Below, piece by piece: positions 21,313 to 34,025 of a DNA stretch of 64,000 bases. A program made the translations under genes and the position numbers. The first letter of the stretch is position 1, and each line of letters begins with the position of its first letter. Source of the DNA: Sepiola atlantica (taxonomy: Eukaryota > Mollusca > Cephalopoda > Sepiida > Sepiolidae). The notes beneath the pieces were generated by a model. That model saw only the letters and a list, made by a program, of their open reading frames with translations. It was not told where the DNA came from and did no database searches. The stretch spans positions 49,962,613 to 50,026,612 of the forward strand of contig OY744533.1 in assembly GCA_963556195.1 (NCBI GenBank), given 5' to 3'.

Positions 21313-22589
21313 GTTGGTAGTATGTAGAGACAGGTTACATGCGACCGGAGCATGGGAATTGAAGTTGATAAGCTGTCTTGGTCAGTGCGCATGTCAGATT
21401 AGAGGAGAATGATGGCATTGATGTGCGAAATATGCTGGTTTAGAGAAATGTGTTCGTTTTTTTTAGTGTGTGTACAGACATGCCAGATACGACCGGAGCA
21501 TTGGAATTGAGTTTGATAATCTGGTCGAGAGGAATGTCTTGGTTAGCTGGCATGTCAGATGAGAGCAAATCCGTAGAATTGAGGAGGATAATAAGCTGGT
21601 CGAAGAAATGACATGGTGTGTGGTGTGTACAATCATGTTAGATACATCCAGTGCGTTCGATAAGCTCGCCGAGAGGAATAATTAGATTTGTTGTGTGTAC
21701 AGACAGGTCAGATACGACCAGAGCGTTGGAATTTAGATTGACATTAAACTGGTCGAGAGAAATGTATTGGTTGGTGATATATACAGGCAGGTCAAATACG
21801 ACCAGAGCGTTAGAGTTATGGTTGTTACTAAGCTGGTGGGTACGTCAGATACGACCAGAGCGTTGGAATAAAGATTCCTTATAAGCTGGTCGAAGAAAAT
21901 GTCACGGTTGGTTGTGTGTACAAGCAGCTAAGATACGAGCAGAGCATTACAATTTTGGTGAATAAGCTGGTCGCGAGAGAAATGTCTTAGTTGGTGGTCA
22001 TGTCAGATTCGATTAAAACGTTCGAACTAACGTTCATAATAATCTAGTGAACGAGGGAAATCTAACGGTTGGTAGTGTGCACAGGCATGTTAGATACGAG
22101 CAGAGCATTGGAATCCAGGCTCAAGGGAACTGCCTTAGTTGGTAGGCATGTCAGATGAGAGCAGAAGGTTGAAATTGAGTTTGATAATAAGATGGTTTAG
22201 AGAAATGTTTTATTTGGTGATGTGTACAGCCGTGTCAGTTACGATCAGAACGTTGACATTTGGGATGGATAATAAGCTGGTCGAGAAAAATATCTTTGTT
22301 GGTGGGGATGTCAGATATGAGCAGAACGTTGGAATCGAGCTTATTAATGAGCTGCCTGGGAGAAATGTCTAGGTTCGTGGCGTGTACAGGCAAGTCAGAT
22401 ACGACCAGAGCGTTGGAATTGAGGTTGATAATAAATAAGCTGGCCGAGAGAAGCGTATTGGTTGGTGGTGTGTACAGCCGTATCAGATCGTTGACATTGA
22501 GGTTCGTACGCTGTTTGAAAACCAAAAAAAAATGTCTTGGTTGGTGTGTCTACAGGCATATCAGATACGAGATGGGCGTTGTAGTTGAG
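21313..22589. repeat. Minisatellite array I, unit 2
   Basis: Copy of the array at 2061, of the same length (1,277 bp) and almost identical, in contrast to the heavy divergence between monomers inside it. The array spreads as part of the large unit, not monomer by monomer. Confidence 0.93.
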
Positions 22590-23574
22590 CTGTCATGTAC
22601 GATCCGTGCTTGCCTGCATCCACGCATTCCAACCGTCACCTCGTTCACATATTAGCGAAATTCCTAGAGCTTGCTGCAAATAAAGAAAGTGTGCATGGCG
22701 TTTCTACTGCGCCTTCACTTGCAGCGCGGAAAAAAGTGATTACCGTTAAATGGAGAATGGCATTGAGGGACAGTGCGTTCCAGCCGAATCGCCAGGTGAG
22801 AGAGTACTGAGATGAAGCTATTTCGCGTAGGACTGGTCTCGCCTCTTTGCTTACAAAGGAACGGCTCGAATGCAAGAAGATAAGGTAGAGGCGAAAGCGA
22901 ACAACCGACGGAGAAAGAAGAAAAGATTTTTACCGCCTACTGCAGGCGATACGAAATGGAGATTGATCTGTGGAAGCCTGGATGATTACAACCGGCGGCC
23001 TGTTGTATTTTTTTGTTGTTGTCATGCGCGAGTGTCTTTAAGTGAGGATGCATTAAAGACAATATTAAAATGATGTTCTGATTTTGATTGCATTATCGGG
23101 GTGAGCGCGAACGCAGACCCCACACTTAGAAATAGCGCACCCGAGTCGTCCACATTTGGGACGATCGCAAAGGTCAACCCAACCCTAGTGCAATGGAAGG
23201 GCCTCGCTCTGGGAGAACGGCCTAGATGATCACCGTTCACTCCTGTGCCAGGTAAGTATAAAAAATTTCACGGCCCACAACTCACATTTTATACCACACA
23301 GCTCTACTCAACACCAACACCTATTTACAAACTACTAAAATACCCGAAAATAAAATATCACCAACATTAGCATATCACTACTTTTGCATTTCTCAATAAC
23401 AACAATTCATAACAAACATTTCACTATCATTTAAACTTACCAACATTTTCACAAAATACTTCAATTCGTAAGCAAACTTACATTTTACCCTAATAAACAA
23501 ACTACCATCTCAACAGTTGTCTCCCCTTAGATCAACAGCCGTTTTTCAAATGTAAGGAAGCACTTGATGAAAAC
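22590..23574 (-). repeat. U1 cassette 5, context A (unit 2)
   Basis: 985-bp cassette with the full 14-bp segment and the AATAAAGAAAG variant at 22679. The right junction into minisatellite is the same as in cassette 1. Confidence 0.88.
23096..23259 (-). ncRNA. U1 snRNA: U1 snRNA gene, copy 5
   Basis: 164-nt U1, identical by eye to the majority sequence. The TATA element is at 23287-23293 and the 3' box core at 23077-23085. It lies 5,992 bp from copy 4, with the spacer, GA tract and array I between them. Confidence 0.96.
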
Positions 23575-26500
23575 TAAGCTGGTAGGTGCGTCAGATACGA
23601 CCTCGCGTTGGAATAAGCTGGTCGAAGAAAATGTCACGGTTGGTTGTGTGTACAAGCAGCTAAGATTCGAGCAGAGCATTACAATTTTGGTGAATAAGCT
23701 GGTCGCGAGAGAAATGTCTTAGTTGGTGGTCATGTCAGATTCGATTAGAACGTTCGAACTAACGTTCATAGTAATCTAGTCCAGGCAGGAAATCTAACGG
23801 TTGGTAGTGTGTACAGGCATGTTAGACACGAGCAGAGTGTGTGTACCCAGGTTGATAAGCAGCAGCTCAAGAGGAATGCCTTGTTTGGTAGTCAAGTCAG
23901 ATCAGAGCAGAACTTTGGAATTGAGTTGAGTAATGAGCTTGTTTAGAGAAAGGTCTTATTTGGTGGTGTGTACAGGCAGGTCAGATACGACCAGGGCGTT
24001 GTAATTGAGGTTCATAAGCTGGTTGAGAAGAAATATGTTTGTTGCTGGTTTGCACAGCCGTGTCAGTTACTATCAGAACGCTGACATCGGGGTGGATAAT
24101 AAGCTGGTCGAGTAAAAACTTGGTTGATAGGCATGTCATGTCAGAGCAGCGCAGAGAGTTGGAATTCAGGTGGGTAATAAGCTGGTCAAGAGAAATGTCT
24201 TAGCTACTGCTATGTACAGACATGTCAGATATGACTAGAGCCTTTAGATTGAGGCTGATTATAAGCTAGGCGAGAGAAATGTCTTGGTTTCTTGTGTGTA
24301 CAGTAATGTCCGATACATCCAGCACGTTCGAAATGTGGTTGATAAGTTGATCAAGAGGTAACGGTAACGGAGTTGTAATTGAGGCTGTTACTAAACTGGT
24401 CGAGGTAAACGTCTCGGCTGGTGGTGTGTACAGGCATGTCAGATACATCTAGTGCGTTGTTGATGAGGTTGATGAGCTACTCGAGAAAAATGAGGTTGAT
24501 AAGCTAGTCGAGAAGAAATACCTTGGTTGCAGAGCGTTCGAATTGAGGTTTATAATAAGCTTGACGAGAGAAATGTCCTGGTAGTGGGTGTGTATCAGAT
24601 ACGATCTTAACGTGAAAACTGAAATGGATACGCTATTCGAGAAAAACGTCTTGCTTGGTGGCATATATCAGATACGACAAGGGCGTTGTCATTGAAGTAA
24701 CTAATGAAGTAGTCGAGGTAATCGTTTCGGCTGGCGGTGTGTACAGACATGTCAGATACATCCAGTGCGTTCGAGATGCGGTTGATAAGCTACTCGAGAG
24801 AAATGTCTTGCTTAGTGGTGTCTAGAAGCAGGTGAGATACGATCGCAACGATGGAATTTAGATTGATAAGCTGGGCCAGAGAAATGTCTTGGTTTGTGGT
24901 GTCTACAGTGATAGTTGATACACTCAGCACGGTGGAAATGAGGTTGATAAGCTGGTCGAAAGAAAATATCCCGGTTCCTGGCCTGTGCAGGCAGGTCAGA
25001 TACGATCAGAACGTTAAAATCGATGTAGATACGCTATTCGAGAAAAATGTTTTGGTTGGTGGTGTATATCAGATACGACAATAGCGTTGTAATTGAGGTT
25101 GCTGCTAAACTGGTCGAGAGAAACGTCTCGCCTGGTGGTGTGTACAGGCATGTACGTTGCATCCAGTGCGTTTGAAATGTGGTTGATAACATACTATAGA
25201 GAGATTTCTTGGTTAGTGGTGTGTAGTGGCAGGTCAGATACGAACGAAACGTTGGAATCGGGGTTGATAAGCTGGGCGATGAGAAATGTTTTTTCTTTCT
25301 GATGTGCATAGGCAGGTCGGATACGACAAGGACGTTGTAATTGAGGTTGCTACTAATTTGGTCAATGGAAACGTCTTGATTGGTGGTGTGTGCAGGCATG
25401 TCAGATGCATCCAGTGCGTCCTAGATGAGGTTGATAAGCTACTCGAGAGAAATGTCTTGGTTAGTGGTGTTGAGAGGTAGGTCAGATACGACCACAACGT
25501 TTTAATGGAGGTCGATAAACTGGGCGAGTGAAACGTCTAGGTTGGGGGTGTGTACAGGCATATCAGATACGACAACCGCGTTGTAATTGAGGTTGCTACT
25601 AAACTGGCTGAGGGGGACGTTGTTGGCTGGTCGTGTGCATAGGCATGTCAGACACATCTAGTGCGTTCGAAATGAGATTGAAAAGCTACCCGGGAGAAAT
25701 GTCTTGGTTAGATTGTGTAGAGGCAGGTCAGATACGATCACAACGTTGGAAATGAGATTGACAAGCTGGTCGAGAGAAATGTCTTAATTGGTGGGGATAT
25801 CCGATCAAAGCGTATCATTGGAATTAAGGTGGATAATAAACTGGTCGAGAGAAATGTATTGGTTGATGGTGTATACACGCAGGTCAAATACGACCAGAGC
25901 GTTGGAATTCAGATTGATAATAAGCTAGTCGAGAGAAATGTAGTGGCTGGTGGTATATACATGCAGGTCAAATACGACCAAAGTGTTGGAACTACAGTTG
26001 TTACTAAGCTGGCCAAGAAGAATGTCTCGGTTGGTGGGTGCGTCAGATACGACCAGAGCGTTGGAATAAAGATTCCTAATAAGCTGGTCGAAGAAAGTGG
26101 CAAGTTTGGTTGTGTGTACAAGCCGGTAGGATACGAGCAGAGCGTTACAATTGTGACGGATAAGCTGATCGCGAGAGAAATGTCTTAGTCGGTGGTCATG
26201 TCAGATCCGATTAAAACGTTCGAACTAACGTTCATAATAATCTAGTGAACGAGGGAAATCTAACGGTTGGTAGTGTGCACAGGCATGTTAGATACGAGCA
26301 GAGAATTGGAATCCAGGCTCAAGGGAACTGCCTTAGTTGGTAGGCATGTCAGATGAGAGCAGAAGGTTGAAATTGAGTTGGATAATAAGATGGTTTAGAG
26401 AAATGTTTTATTTGGAAGTGTGTACAGACAGGTCAGATACGACTAGAGTGTTGGAATAATATGCTGGAGAGAAATGTGATGCCGATTGAGCATGTTAGAT

Positions 26501-27017
26501 CCGAGCAAAGACTTCGTATTGAGTTAAGAAAATAATCTGGTTTAGAGAAATGTCTAATTGTGTCGTGTGTACCGGCAGGTGAGATACGACCATGGCGTTG
26601 TAATTGAGGTCTATAAGCTGGTTGAGATGGAAATATGTTGATTGGTGATGTGTACAGCCGTGTCAGTTACGATCAGAACGTTGACATTTGGGATGGATAA
26701 TAAGCTGGTCGAGAAAAATATCTTTGTTGGTGGGGATGTTAGATATGAGCAGAACGTTGGAATCGAGCTTATTAATGAGCTGCCTGGGAGAAATGTCTAG
26801 GTTCGTGGCGTGTACAGGCAAGTCAGATACGACCAGAGCGTTGGAATTGAGGTTGATAATAAATAAGCTGGCCGAGAAAAGCGTATTGGTTGGTGGTGTG
26901 TACAGCCGTATCAGATCGTTGACATTGAGGTTCGTACGCTGTTTGAAAACCAAAAAAAAATGTCTTGGTTGGTGTGTCTACAGGCATATCAGATACGAGA
27001 TGGGCGTTGTAGTTGAG
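23575..27017. repeat. Minisatellite array II, unit 2
   Basis: 3.44-kb array. It has TTGATCAAGAGG at 24346 where unit 1 has TTGATCAAGCGG, GGTCGAGAGAAACG at 25112, and AGAGAATTGG near 26300; units 4 and 5 share these three. The 29-bp segment is deleted near 24529. Confidence 0.92.
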
Positions 27018-27980
27018 CTGTCATGTACGATCCGTGCTTGCCTGCATCCACGCATTCCAACCGTCACCTCGTTCACATATTAGCGAAATTCATAGAGCTT
27101 GCTGCAAACAAAGAAAGTGTGCATGGCGTTTCTACTGCGCCTTCACTTGCAGCGCGGAAAAAAGTGATTACCGTTAAATGGAGAATGGCATTGAGGGACA
27201 GTGCGTTCCAGCCGAATCGCCAGGTGAGAGAGTACTGAGATGAAGCTATTTCGCGTAGGACTGGTCTCGCCTCTTTGCTTACAAAGGAACGGCTCGAATG
27301 CAAGAAGATAAGGTAGAGGCGAAAGCGAACAACCGACGGAGAAAGAAGAAAAGATTTTTACCGCCTACTGCAGGCGATACGAAATGGAGATTGATCTGTG
27401 GAAGCCTGGATGATTACAACCGGCGGCCTGTTGTATTTTTTTGTTGTTGTCATGCGCGAGTGTCTTTAAGTGAGGATGCATTAAAGACAATATTAAAATG
27501 ATGTTCTGATTTTGATTGCATTATCGGGGTGAGCGCGAACGCAGACCCCACACTTAGAAATAGCGCACCCGAGTCGTCCACATTTGGGACGATCGCAAAG
27601 GTCAACCCAACCCTAGTGCAATGGAAGGGCCTCGCTCTGGGAGAACGGCCTAGATGATCACCGTTCACTCCTGTGCCAGGTAAGTATAAAAAATTTCACG
27701 GCCCACAACTCACATTTTATACCACACAGCTCTACTCAACACCAACACCTATTTACAAACTACTAAAATACCCGAAAATAAAATATCACCAACATTAGCA
27801 TATCACTACTTTTGCATTTCTCAATAACAACAATTCATAACAAACATTTCACTATCATTTAAACTTACCAACATTTTCACAAAATACTTCAATTCGTAAG
27901 CAAACTTACATTTTACCCTAATAAACAAACTACCATCTCAACAGTTGTCTCCCCTTAGATCAACAGCCGTTTTTCAAATG
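27018..27980 (-). repeat. U1 cassette 6, context B (unit 2)
   Basis: Context-B cassette with the TTCATAGAG variant at 27089 (also in units 4 and 5 and in cassette 7) and a T at position -97 of U1. The right junction enters a type P spacer. Confidence 0.88.
27524..27687 (-). ncRNA. U1 snRNA: U1 snRNA gene, copy 6
   Basis: 164-nt U1, identical by eye to the majority sequence. The TATA element is at 27715-27721 and the 3' box core at 27505-27513. It lies 4,428 bp from copy 5, the standard spacing within a unit. Confidence 0.96.
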
Positions 27981-29906
27981 TAAGGAGCCAAGGAGGCATG
28001 AAGCCACTCGATGAAAACAGCTGAAAAAAAAGAACGAAAGATGATTATCGCAAACACAGCAGATGCTGCTTTGAACTATTGTCCATTCGATATGATGCAT
28101 GGTCATTGTAGTATTTGTTACGCAGTTTGTTGTTTTTGTTGTGAAAATCATCAGTGGATATGAAAAAAATAAACTGGGGCCTTCTAGCTATTATTAAAAT
28201 GCAGTATTTGTTCTTTCCTCGGTCGGACACAAGGTCGATTCAATGTGGGATAAGTACCATTTTCCTAAAACGGTGCAGTTCTCTCGATTGGGACAAAAAT
28301 TAAAACATTGCCTCAGTCGAAAAGCATTCCTCTTCCTACTCCTCCTCTCCCTCCTCCTCTCACTGACGATGACAGGACAGAATTTGAATTATTTATTCGA
28401 AAATAAAATAAAGATATATTTCATAAGAGATGCTACACTTTGATCGTAACCCGAACGTCAGAAAGTACGGAAACTGAAGAAAAAACAGAAAACAAACACT
28501 TACTGATTTATTTCGTTGTATTCTTCTTTGTAAATTGTTGCTTTTACATTTAGTTTTCTTTTGTAATTAGTAGCAATTAGAAAGAGTGTTGCTGTGGGCA
28601 GGATCGGTAACTGCTGCAAGTCGTCCCGGGCACGATCGTTGCTGCTGTAAAAAATAGAATACCATTAAAGTACTAAGTGGGAGGGAAACACAAATTGTGT
28701 CAGTCGAAGAGAATTTCCCCTCTGCTGACTGAAAAGAAAAGTTTTTTTTTAAATACTCAATCAAACAACGACCTTCAATTGAACAAAGGCCTTCTATCGG
28801 ACAACAACCTTCTAGTTGCAAATAGTAACAGAGTTGCTGTAGTAAATGATGATGACGATGACGAAAGACAAGATCGGAAGTTGCTGCTTGTTTTAGAGAT
28901 CAGGATCGCTGCTGCTAGTTGTAGATACTGTAGTAGATGATGATGTTACCGTGGACAGAATCGGAAGCTGCTGCTAATCGTCGAGTACAGGATCGCTGCT
29001 TCTAGTTGTGGATAGGAACAAAGCTACGGTAAAATAAGATAACATTAAAAACACTAAGTGAACACAAATCAGAATTGTGTCAGTCGAAGGAAATTTCTCC
29101 CAACGCATATTGGACTCACCTTTTTCTGTTGCTATTTAAAACTTCCGGTGGTTCTGTCCTATGCTATATTGTCAACTAGTCGGTGATCTAGATACAGTGA
29201 ACTAAAACGAATTTATTAAATTCCTATTTGTAAACAAAATTCATAAGCATGGCTATATTTTGAAGAATTTTCCTCAAAGCCCTTACTCCGGCAATATGTC
29301 TCCACCCGACAAACTCTTTGATGCAAATATGGTGAATTTTACAACATATTTGTTAAATATCGTTTTGGGATGGCTAGATAGATAGAAAGGCATACGGTGG
29401 TGGTGGTGTATGAGAGTAGTAATATATTTCATAAAGAGAGGTGGGGGAGGTGACTGCTTTGGCTTCTCCCTTCTCCCCACCACCATTTTCTCTCTCTCGT
29501 TGCCATTCGCGAAGCCATTTTTTTATTTTTTTTATTTCTTTATTTTTTTTACAAGTCAGTGTTTTAATAAAATGCCGAAAAGTCACCGTCGTCAAATCTG
29601 TTTCATTTTTAATCGTACAAACTTTCGAAAGGCGGCGCAATTCTTTGATCTTGAAAACTCTTAGTCTCCCATTTGCGCCGTTATGTCGCCTCTTAACCTC
29701 CAATAAATCCCAATGAAATATAAAAATCTGTTCAAAAAGAACCATTTCAGATTCGGAAAAATATAGTCGCCATCTTTATAAACACTAGAATATATCAAAA
29801 AATGTTTCTATTGGCCCCCTCCTCCCCGGTTAGTGTTGAGGTTAATGAACGTATGTTGTTGTTGTTTTTGTTGTTGTTGTTTTTGTATTTGTGTCATGAA
29901 TGAATT
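27981..29906. other. Non-tandem spacer, type P (units 2-3)
   Basis: Copy of the spacer at 17561 with its own markers: TTTTACATTTAG near 28543, TTTCATAAGAGATG near 28418, TTGTTAAATATCGTTTTGGG near 29350, and a 9-bp longer CT stretch near 29465. Only the spacer between units 5 and 6 shares all of these. The internal AATTGTGTCAGTCGAAG pair is kept. No gene was supported. Confidence 0.7.
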
Positions 29907-31118
29907 GAGAGAGAAGGCAGGGAGCGAAGGAAATAGGGGGATAGAGAGTGAGGGAGAAGAGTCGAGAGAGAAGGGGAGAGAGAGAGAGAGGGAGAGAGAG
30001 AGGCGGAAGAGGCGAGATGGGAAGGGGGAGAGAGAGGGATGAGAGAAGTGGAGATGGGGAGAGAGAGCGAAGGGACGAGAGGAGATAAGAGGAGAGAAGA
30101 TGTGAGAGAGAGATAGTTAGAGGGGTAATGGGAGAAGGGGTAAACAAGAGGAGGTGAGAGAGATGGGTGAGAGAGGGAATGCGAGAGGAGGAGAGAGAAA
30201 TGGGGAAAGAGATGGTAGGATGGACACAAGAGATAGGGCGAGTGCGAGAGGAGCGATAAAGATGTAGAGGGAGGAAGAGGAGGATTAAGAAAGATGGGGA
30301 AAGGAAAAGATAGAGAGTGTGGGCGAGAGGGGGACGGAGATAAGGGGGTGGTAGGGATGAGAGAGGTAGTGAGAGGGAGTTTGGGGTGAGAAAGAGAGAA
30401 AGGGGGTGAGAGGGAGAATGGCAGAGGAGGAGAGAAGGGGAGAATAAGTGAGAGAGAGAGAGAGAGAGTCACAATTGGGAAATCATGTAGGGGTGAGAAA
30501 GACGGAGAGAAAGAGAGGGAGAAAACGAAAGTTAGAGGGAGAACGCGGAAAGACAAAGATAGGGGAGGGTTGTGAGAGAGAGGCAGAAAGAGACACGGTG
30601 AGGGGAATGTGAGAGTTGGGGGAGGAGAGGTGACAGGTAGAAAAGATAGAGAGAGTGGGTGAGAGAGGGAGGGAGGGAGAAAGAGGAGAGGCGGGAGAGA
30701 GGTGGAGAGTGAAATGTAGAATGATTGAGAGAGGGGGAAGGTGATAAGAGGTAGATAGAGAAACGGGGATGAAAGGACAATGTTGGGTAGAGAGAGAGAG
30801 AGATCAGAAAGGAAGAGAGAGTAAGGGAGAGGACAAGTATAAATAGTGGTTGAGGGAGAAAGAGTAGGGGAGAGAGAGACGATGGAGAGAGGAGATAAGA
30901 GGGGGACGGAGACTGAGTTAGCAATAGAAAGGGGGAAAGAGGGAGAGAGAGAGAGAGGGAAAATGGGAAAAGAGAGATGGTAGTAGAGAGAGAGAGACAG
31001 AGAGAGAAAGAAGAAGGAGAGAGATGGCAGTACAAACATGGGGAAAGAGTAAGAGTGGGAGGGAGTAGGGGAGAGGTAGAGTGGGAGAGAGAGATTGTGA
31101 GATAGGGAGAGAGAGGGG
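29907..31118. repeat. Purine-rich GA tract, unit 3
   Basis: Distinct version of the tract, shared with unit 6. It has a shorter first GA run near 29971, an inserted GATGGGTGAGAG stretch near 30163, and several substitutions (for example GGAAGAGGAGG near 30275). These remove minus-strand stops, giving a 381-codon Ser/Leu/Pro-rich frame (29894-31039), which I regard as compositional. Confidence 0.9.
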
Positions 31119-31750
31119 CTTTAGTCAGCGATGTTGACGAATTATTCTCTAAAATTCTTTCGAAAAATCAATGTTTATCGTTTATTTGCTTCTTAAATAA
31201 AAAGGTCATCCCTGGGAGGAAGTTATCCTCACAAACAAACAGATACCCCCACACACAACATGCTCTCTCTCTCTCTCTCTCGCTCTCTCTTTCTCTCTCT
31301 TTCTCTCTCTCTCTCTTCCTGTCCGCTCTATGAAACTATAGAGAAAATAAAATATCTAACTTCCAGCTCCTCTTTAATAAAACAACATTTGTTTGCCAGG
31401 CACAGCACCACTTTACTCCTCTACACTTATGTTTAAAGAATTTAGTTTTTTTTTTTACCAGTAATCAGTCCACAACGTCTGCCTTCCATAAAATCATTAG
31501 TTTGGCAACCGAAAAAGTCTATTCAAATCGTTCAACTTTTTTTTAAATGTCCGATTTCGGGGTGATGGGTGGGGTATAGCCAAGAGACACACGAAATCTG
31601 GGGGTAGTAACACCTTTTCGTTTATAAATCTATATTGAGAGAAGACATGTTCAGTAGCAGATGGCGACAGCTAGGCGAGTTTCTTATGCTTCAAATGGCT
31701 TTAAGAGCGGCCTGTACCTATTGAAAAAGATTGATATACCCAGGGCGAAG
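31119..31750. other. Inter-tract segment, unit 3
   Basis: Copy of the segment at 1434 with ATACCCCCACACAC near 31243, GTTTAAAG near 31431 and AGTAGCAGATGG near 31653; unit 6 shares all three. Nothing gene-like was seen. Confidence 0.7.
31263..31318. repeat. (CT)n microsatellite, unit 3
   Basis: Longest CT run of the set, with an extra CG interruption (CTCTCGCTCTCTC). Unit 6 shares it. Confidence 0.92.
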
Positions 31751-33031
31751 GTTGGTAGTATGTAGAGACAGGTTACATGCGACCGGAGCATGGGAATTGA
31801 AGTTGATAAGCTGTCTTGGTCAGTTGGCATGTCAGATTAGAGGAGAATGATGGCATTGATGTGCGAAATATGCTGGTTTAGAGAAATGTGTTCGTTTTTT
31901 TTAGTGTGTGTACAGACATGCCAGATACGACCGGAGCATTGGAATTGAGTTTGATAATCTGGTCGAGAGGAATGTCTTGGTTAGCTGGCATGTCAGATGA
32001 GAGCAAATCCGTAGAATTGAAGAGGATAATAAGCTGGTCGAAGAAATGACATGGTGTGTGGTGTGTACAATCATGTTAGATACATCCAGTGCGTTCGATA
32101 AGCTCGCCGAGAGAAATAATTAGATTTGTTGTGTGTACAGACAGGTCAGATACGACCAGAGCGTTGGAATTTAGATTGATAATAAACTGGTCGAGAGAAA
32201 TGTATTGGTTGGTGATATATACAGGCAGGTCAAATACGACCAGAGCGTTAGAGTTACGGTTGTTACTAAGCTGGTGGGTGCGTCAGATACGACCTCGCGT
32301 TGGAATAAAGATTCCTTATAAGCTGGTCGAAGAAAATGTCACGGTTGGTTGTGTGTACAAGCAGCTAAGATACGAGCAGAGCATTACAATTTTGGTGAAT
32401 AAGCTGGTCGCGAGAGAAATCTCTTAGTCGGTGGTCATGTCAGATTCGATTAAAACGTTCGAACTAACGTTCATAATAAAATAATCTACTGAACGTGGGA
32501 AATCTAACGGTTGGTAGTGTGCACAGGCATGTTAGATACGAGCAGAGCATTGGAATCCAGGCTCAAGTGAACTGCCTTAGTTGGTAGGCATGTCAGATGA
32601 GAGCAGAAGGTTGAAATTGAGTTGGATAATAAGATGGTTTAGAGAAATGTTTTATTTGGTGATGTGTACAGCCGTGTCAGTTACGATCAGAACGTTGACA
32701 TTTGGGATGGATAATAAGCTGGTCGAGAAAAATATCTTTGTTGGTGGGGATGTCAGATATGACCAGAACGTTGGAATCGAGCTTATTAATGAGCTGCCTG
32801 GGAGAAATGTCTAGGTTCGTGGCGTGTACAGGCAAGTCAGATACGACCAGAGCGTTGGAATTGAGGTTGATAATAAATGAGCTGGCCGAGAGAAGCGTAT
32901 TGGTTGGTGGTGTGTACAGCCGTATCAGATCGTTGACATTGAGGTTCGTACGCTGTTTGGAAACAAAAAAAAAATGTCTTGGTTGGTGTGTCTACAGGCA
33001 TATCAGATACGAGATGGGCGTTGTAGTTGAG
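31751..33031. repeat. Minisatellite array I, unit 3
   Basis: Version shared with unit 6. It reads GACCTCGCGTTGG near 32291 where units 1, 2, 4 and 5 read GACCAGAGCGTTGG, and has AATAAAATAATCTACTG near 32474. One run of four monomers (32089-32427) is open in a single frame because of these changes. Confidence 0.93.
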
Positions 33032-34025
33032 CTGTCATGTACGATCCGTGCTTGCCTGCATCCACGCATTCCAACCGTCACCTCGTTCACATATTAGCGA
33101 AATTCATAGAGCTTGCTGCAAATAAAGAAAGTGTGCATGGCGTTTCTACTGCGCCTTCACTTGCAGCGCGGAAAAAAGTGATTACCGTTAAATGGAGAAT
33201 GGCATTGAGGGACAGTGCGTTCCAGCCGAATCGCCAGGTGAGAGAGTACTGAGATGAAGCTATTTCGCGTAGGACTGGTCTCGCCTCTTTGCTTACAAAG
33301 GAACGGCTCGAATGCAAGAAGATAAGGTAGAGGCGAAAGCGAACAACCGACGGAGAAAGAAGAAAAGATTTTTACCGCCTACTGCAGGCGATACGAAATG
33401 GAGATTGATCTGTGGAAGCCTGGATGATTACAACCGGCGGCCTGTTGTATTTTTTTGTTCTTGTCATGCGCGAGTGTCTTTAAGTGAGGATGCATTAAAG
33501 ACAATATTAAAATGATGTTCTGATTTTGATTGTATTATCGGGGTGAGCGCGAACGAAGACCCCACACTTAGAAATAGCGCACCCGAGTCGTCCACATTTG
33601 GGACGATCGCAAAGGTCAACCCAACCCTAGTGCAATGGAAGGGCCTCGCTCTGGGAGAACGGCCTAGATGATCACCGTTCACTCCTGTGCCAGGTAAGTA
33701 TAAAAAATTTCACGGCCCACAACTCACATTTTATACCACACAGCTCTACTCAACACCAACACCTATTTACAAACTACTAAAATACCCGAAAATAAAATAT
33801 CACCAACATTAGCATATCACTACTTTTGCATTTCTCAATAACAACAATTCATAACAAACATTTCACTATCATTTAAACTTACCAACATTTTCACAAAATA
33901 CTTCAATTCGTAAGCAAACTTACATTTTACCCTAATAAACAAACTACCATCTCAACAGTTGTCTCCCCTTAGATCAACAGCCGTTTTTCAAATGTAAGGA
34001 AGCATGAAGCCACTTGATAGAAAAC
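33032..34025 (-). repeat. U1 cassette 7, context A, junction intermediate (unit 3)
   Basis: The right junction reads GGAAGCATGAAGCCACTTGA. It keeps part of the context-B sequence (GCATGAAGCCACTCGATG) that other context-A cassettes have lost, and then enters minisatellite. This cassette therefore shows how context A arose from B-like sequence. It also has TTCATAGAG at 33103 and a private TTGTTCTTGTC near 33456. Confidence 0.87.
33538..33701 (-). ncRNA. U1 snRNA: U1 snRNA gene, copy 7 (stem-loop 4 variant)
   Basis: 164-nt U1. It is the only copy in which I see a change inside the RNA: plus-strand C to A at 33556, which is RNA position 146, G to U. This breaks the first G-C pair of the GCG-UUCG-CGC tip of stem-loop 4, a region known to contact splicing factors in humans. 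The TATA element is at 33729-33735 and the 3' box core at 33519-33527. The rest matches the majority. It may be mildly impaired or neutral. Confidence 0.95.

Larger units (their letters stand above)
19264..29694. repeat. Array unit 2 (10,431 bp, two U1 genes)
   Basis: Standard unit with U1 genes at 23096 (context A) and 27524 (context B). Its spacer is the P type, with a 9-bp longer CT-rich stretch near 29465 and TTTTACATTTAG near 28545. Array II and cassette B carry a variant set (for example TTCATAGAG at 27089) shared with units 4 and 5. A private change is TTTAGGGTG near 19950 in the GA tract. Confidence 0.95.
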
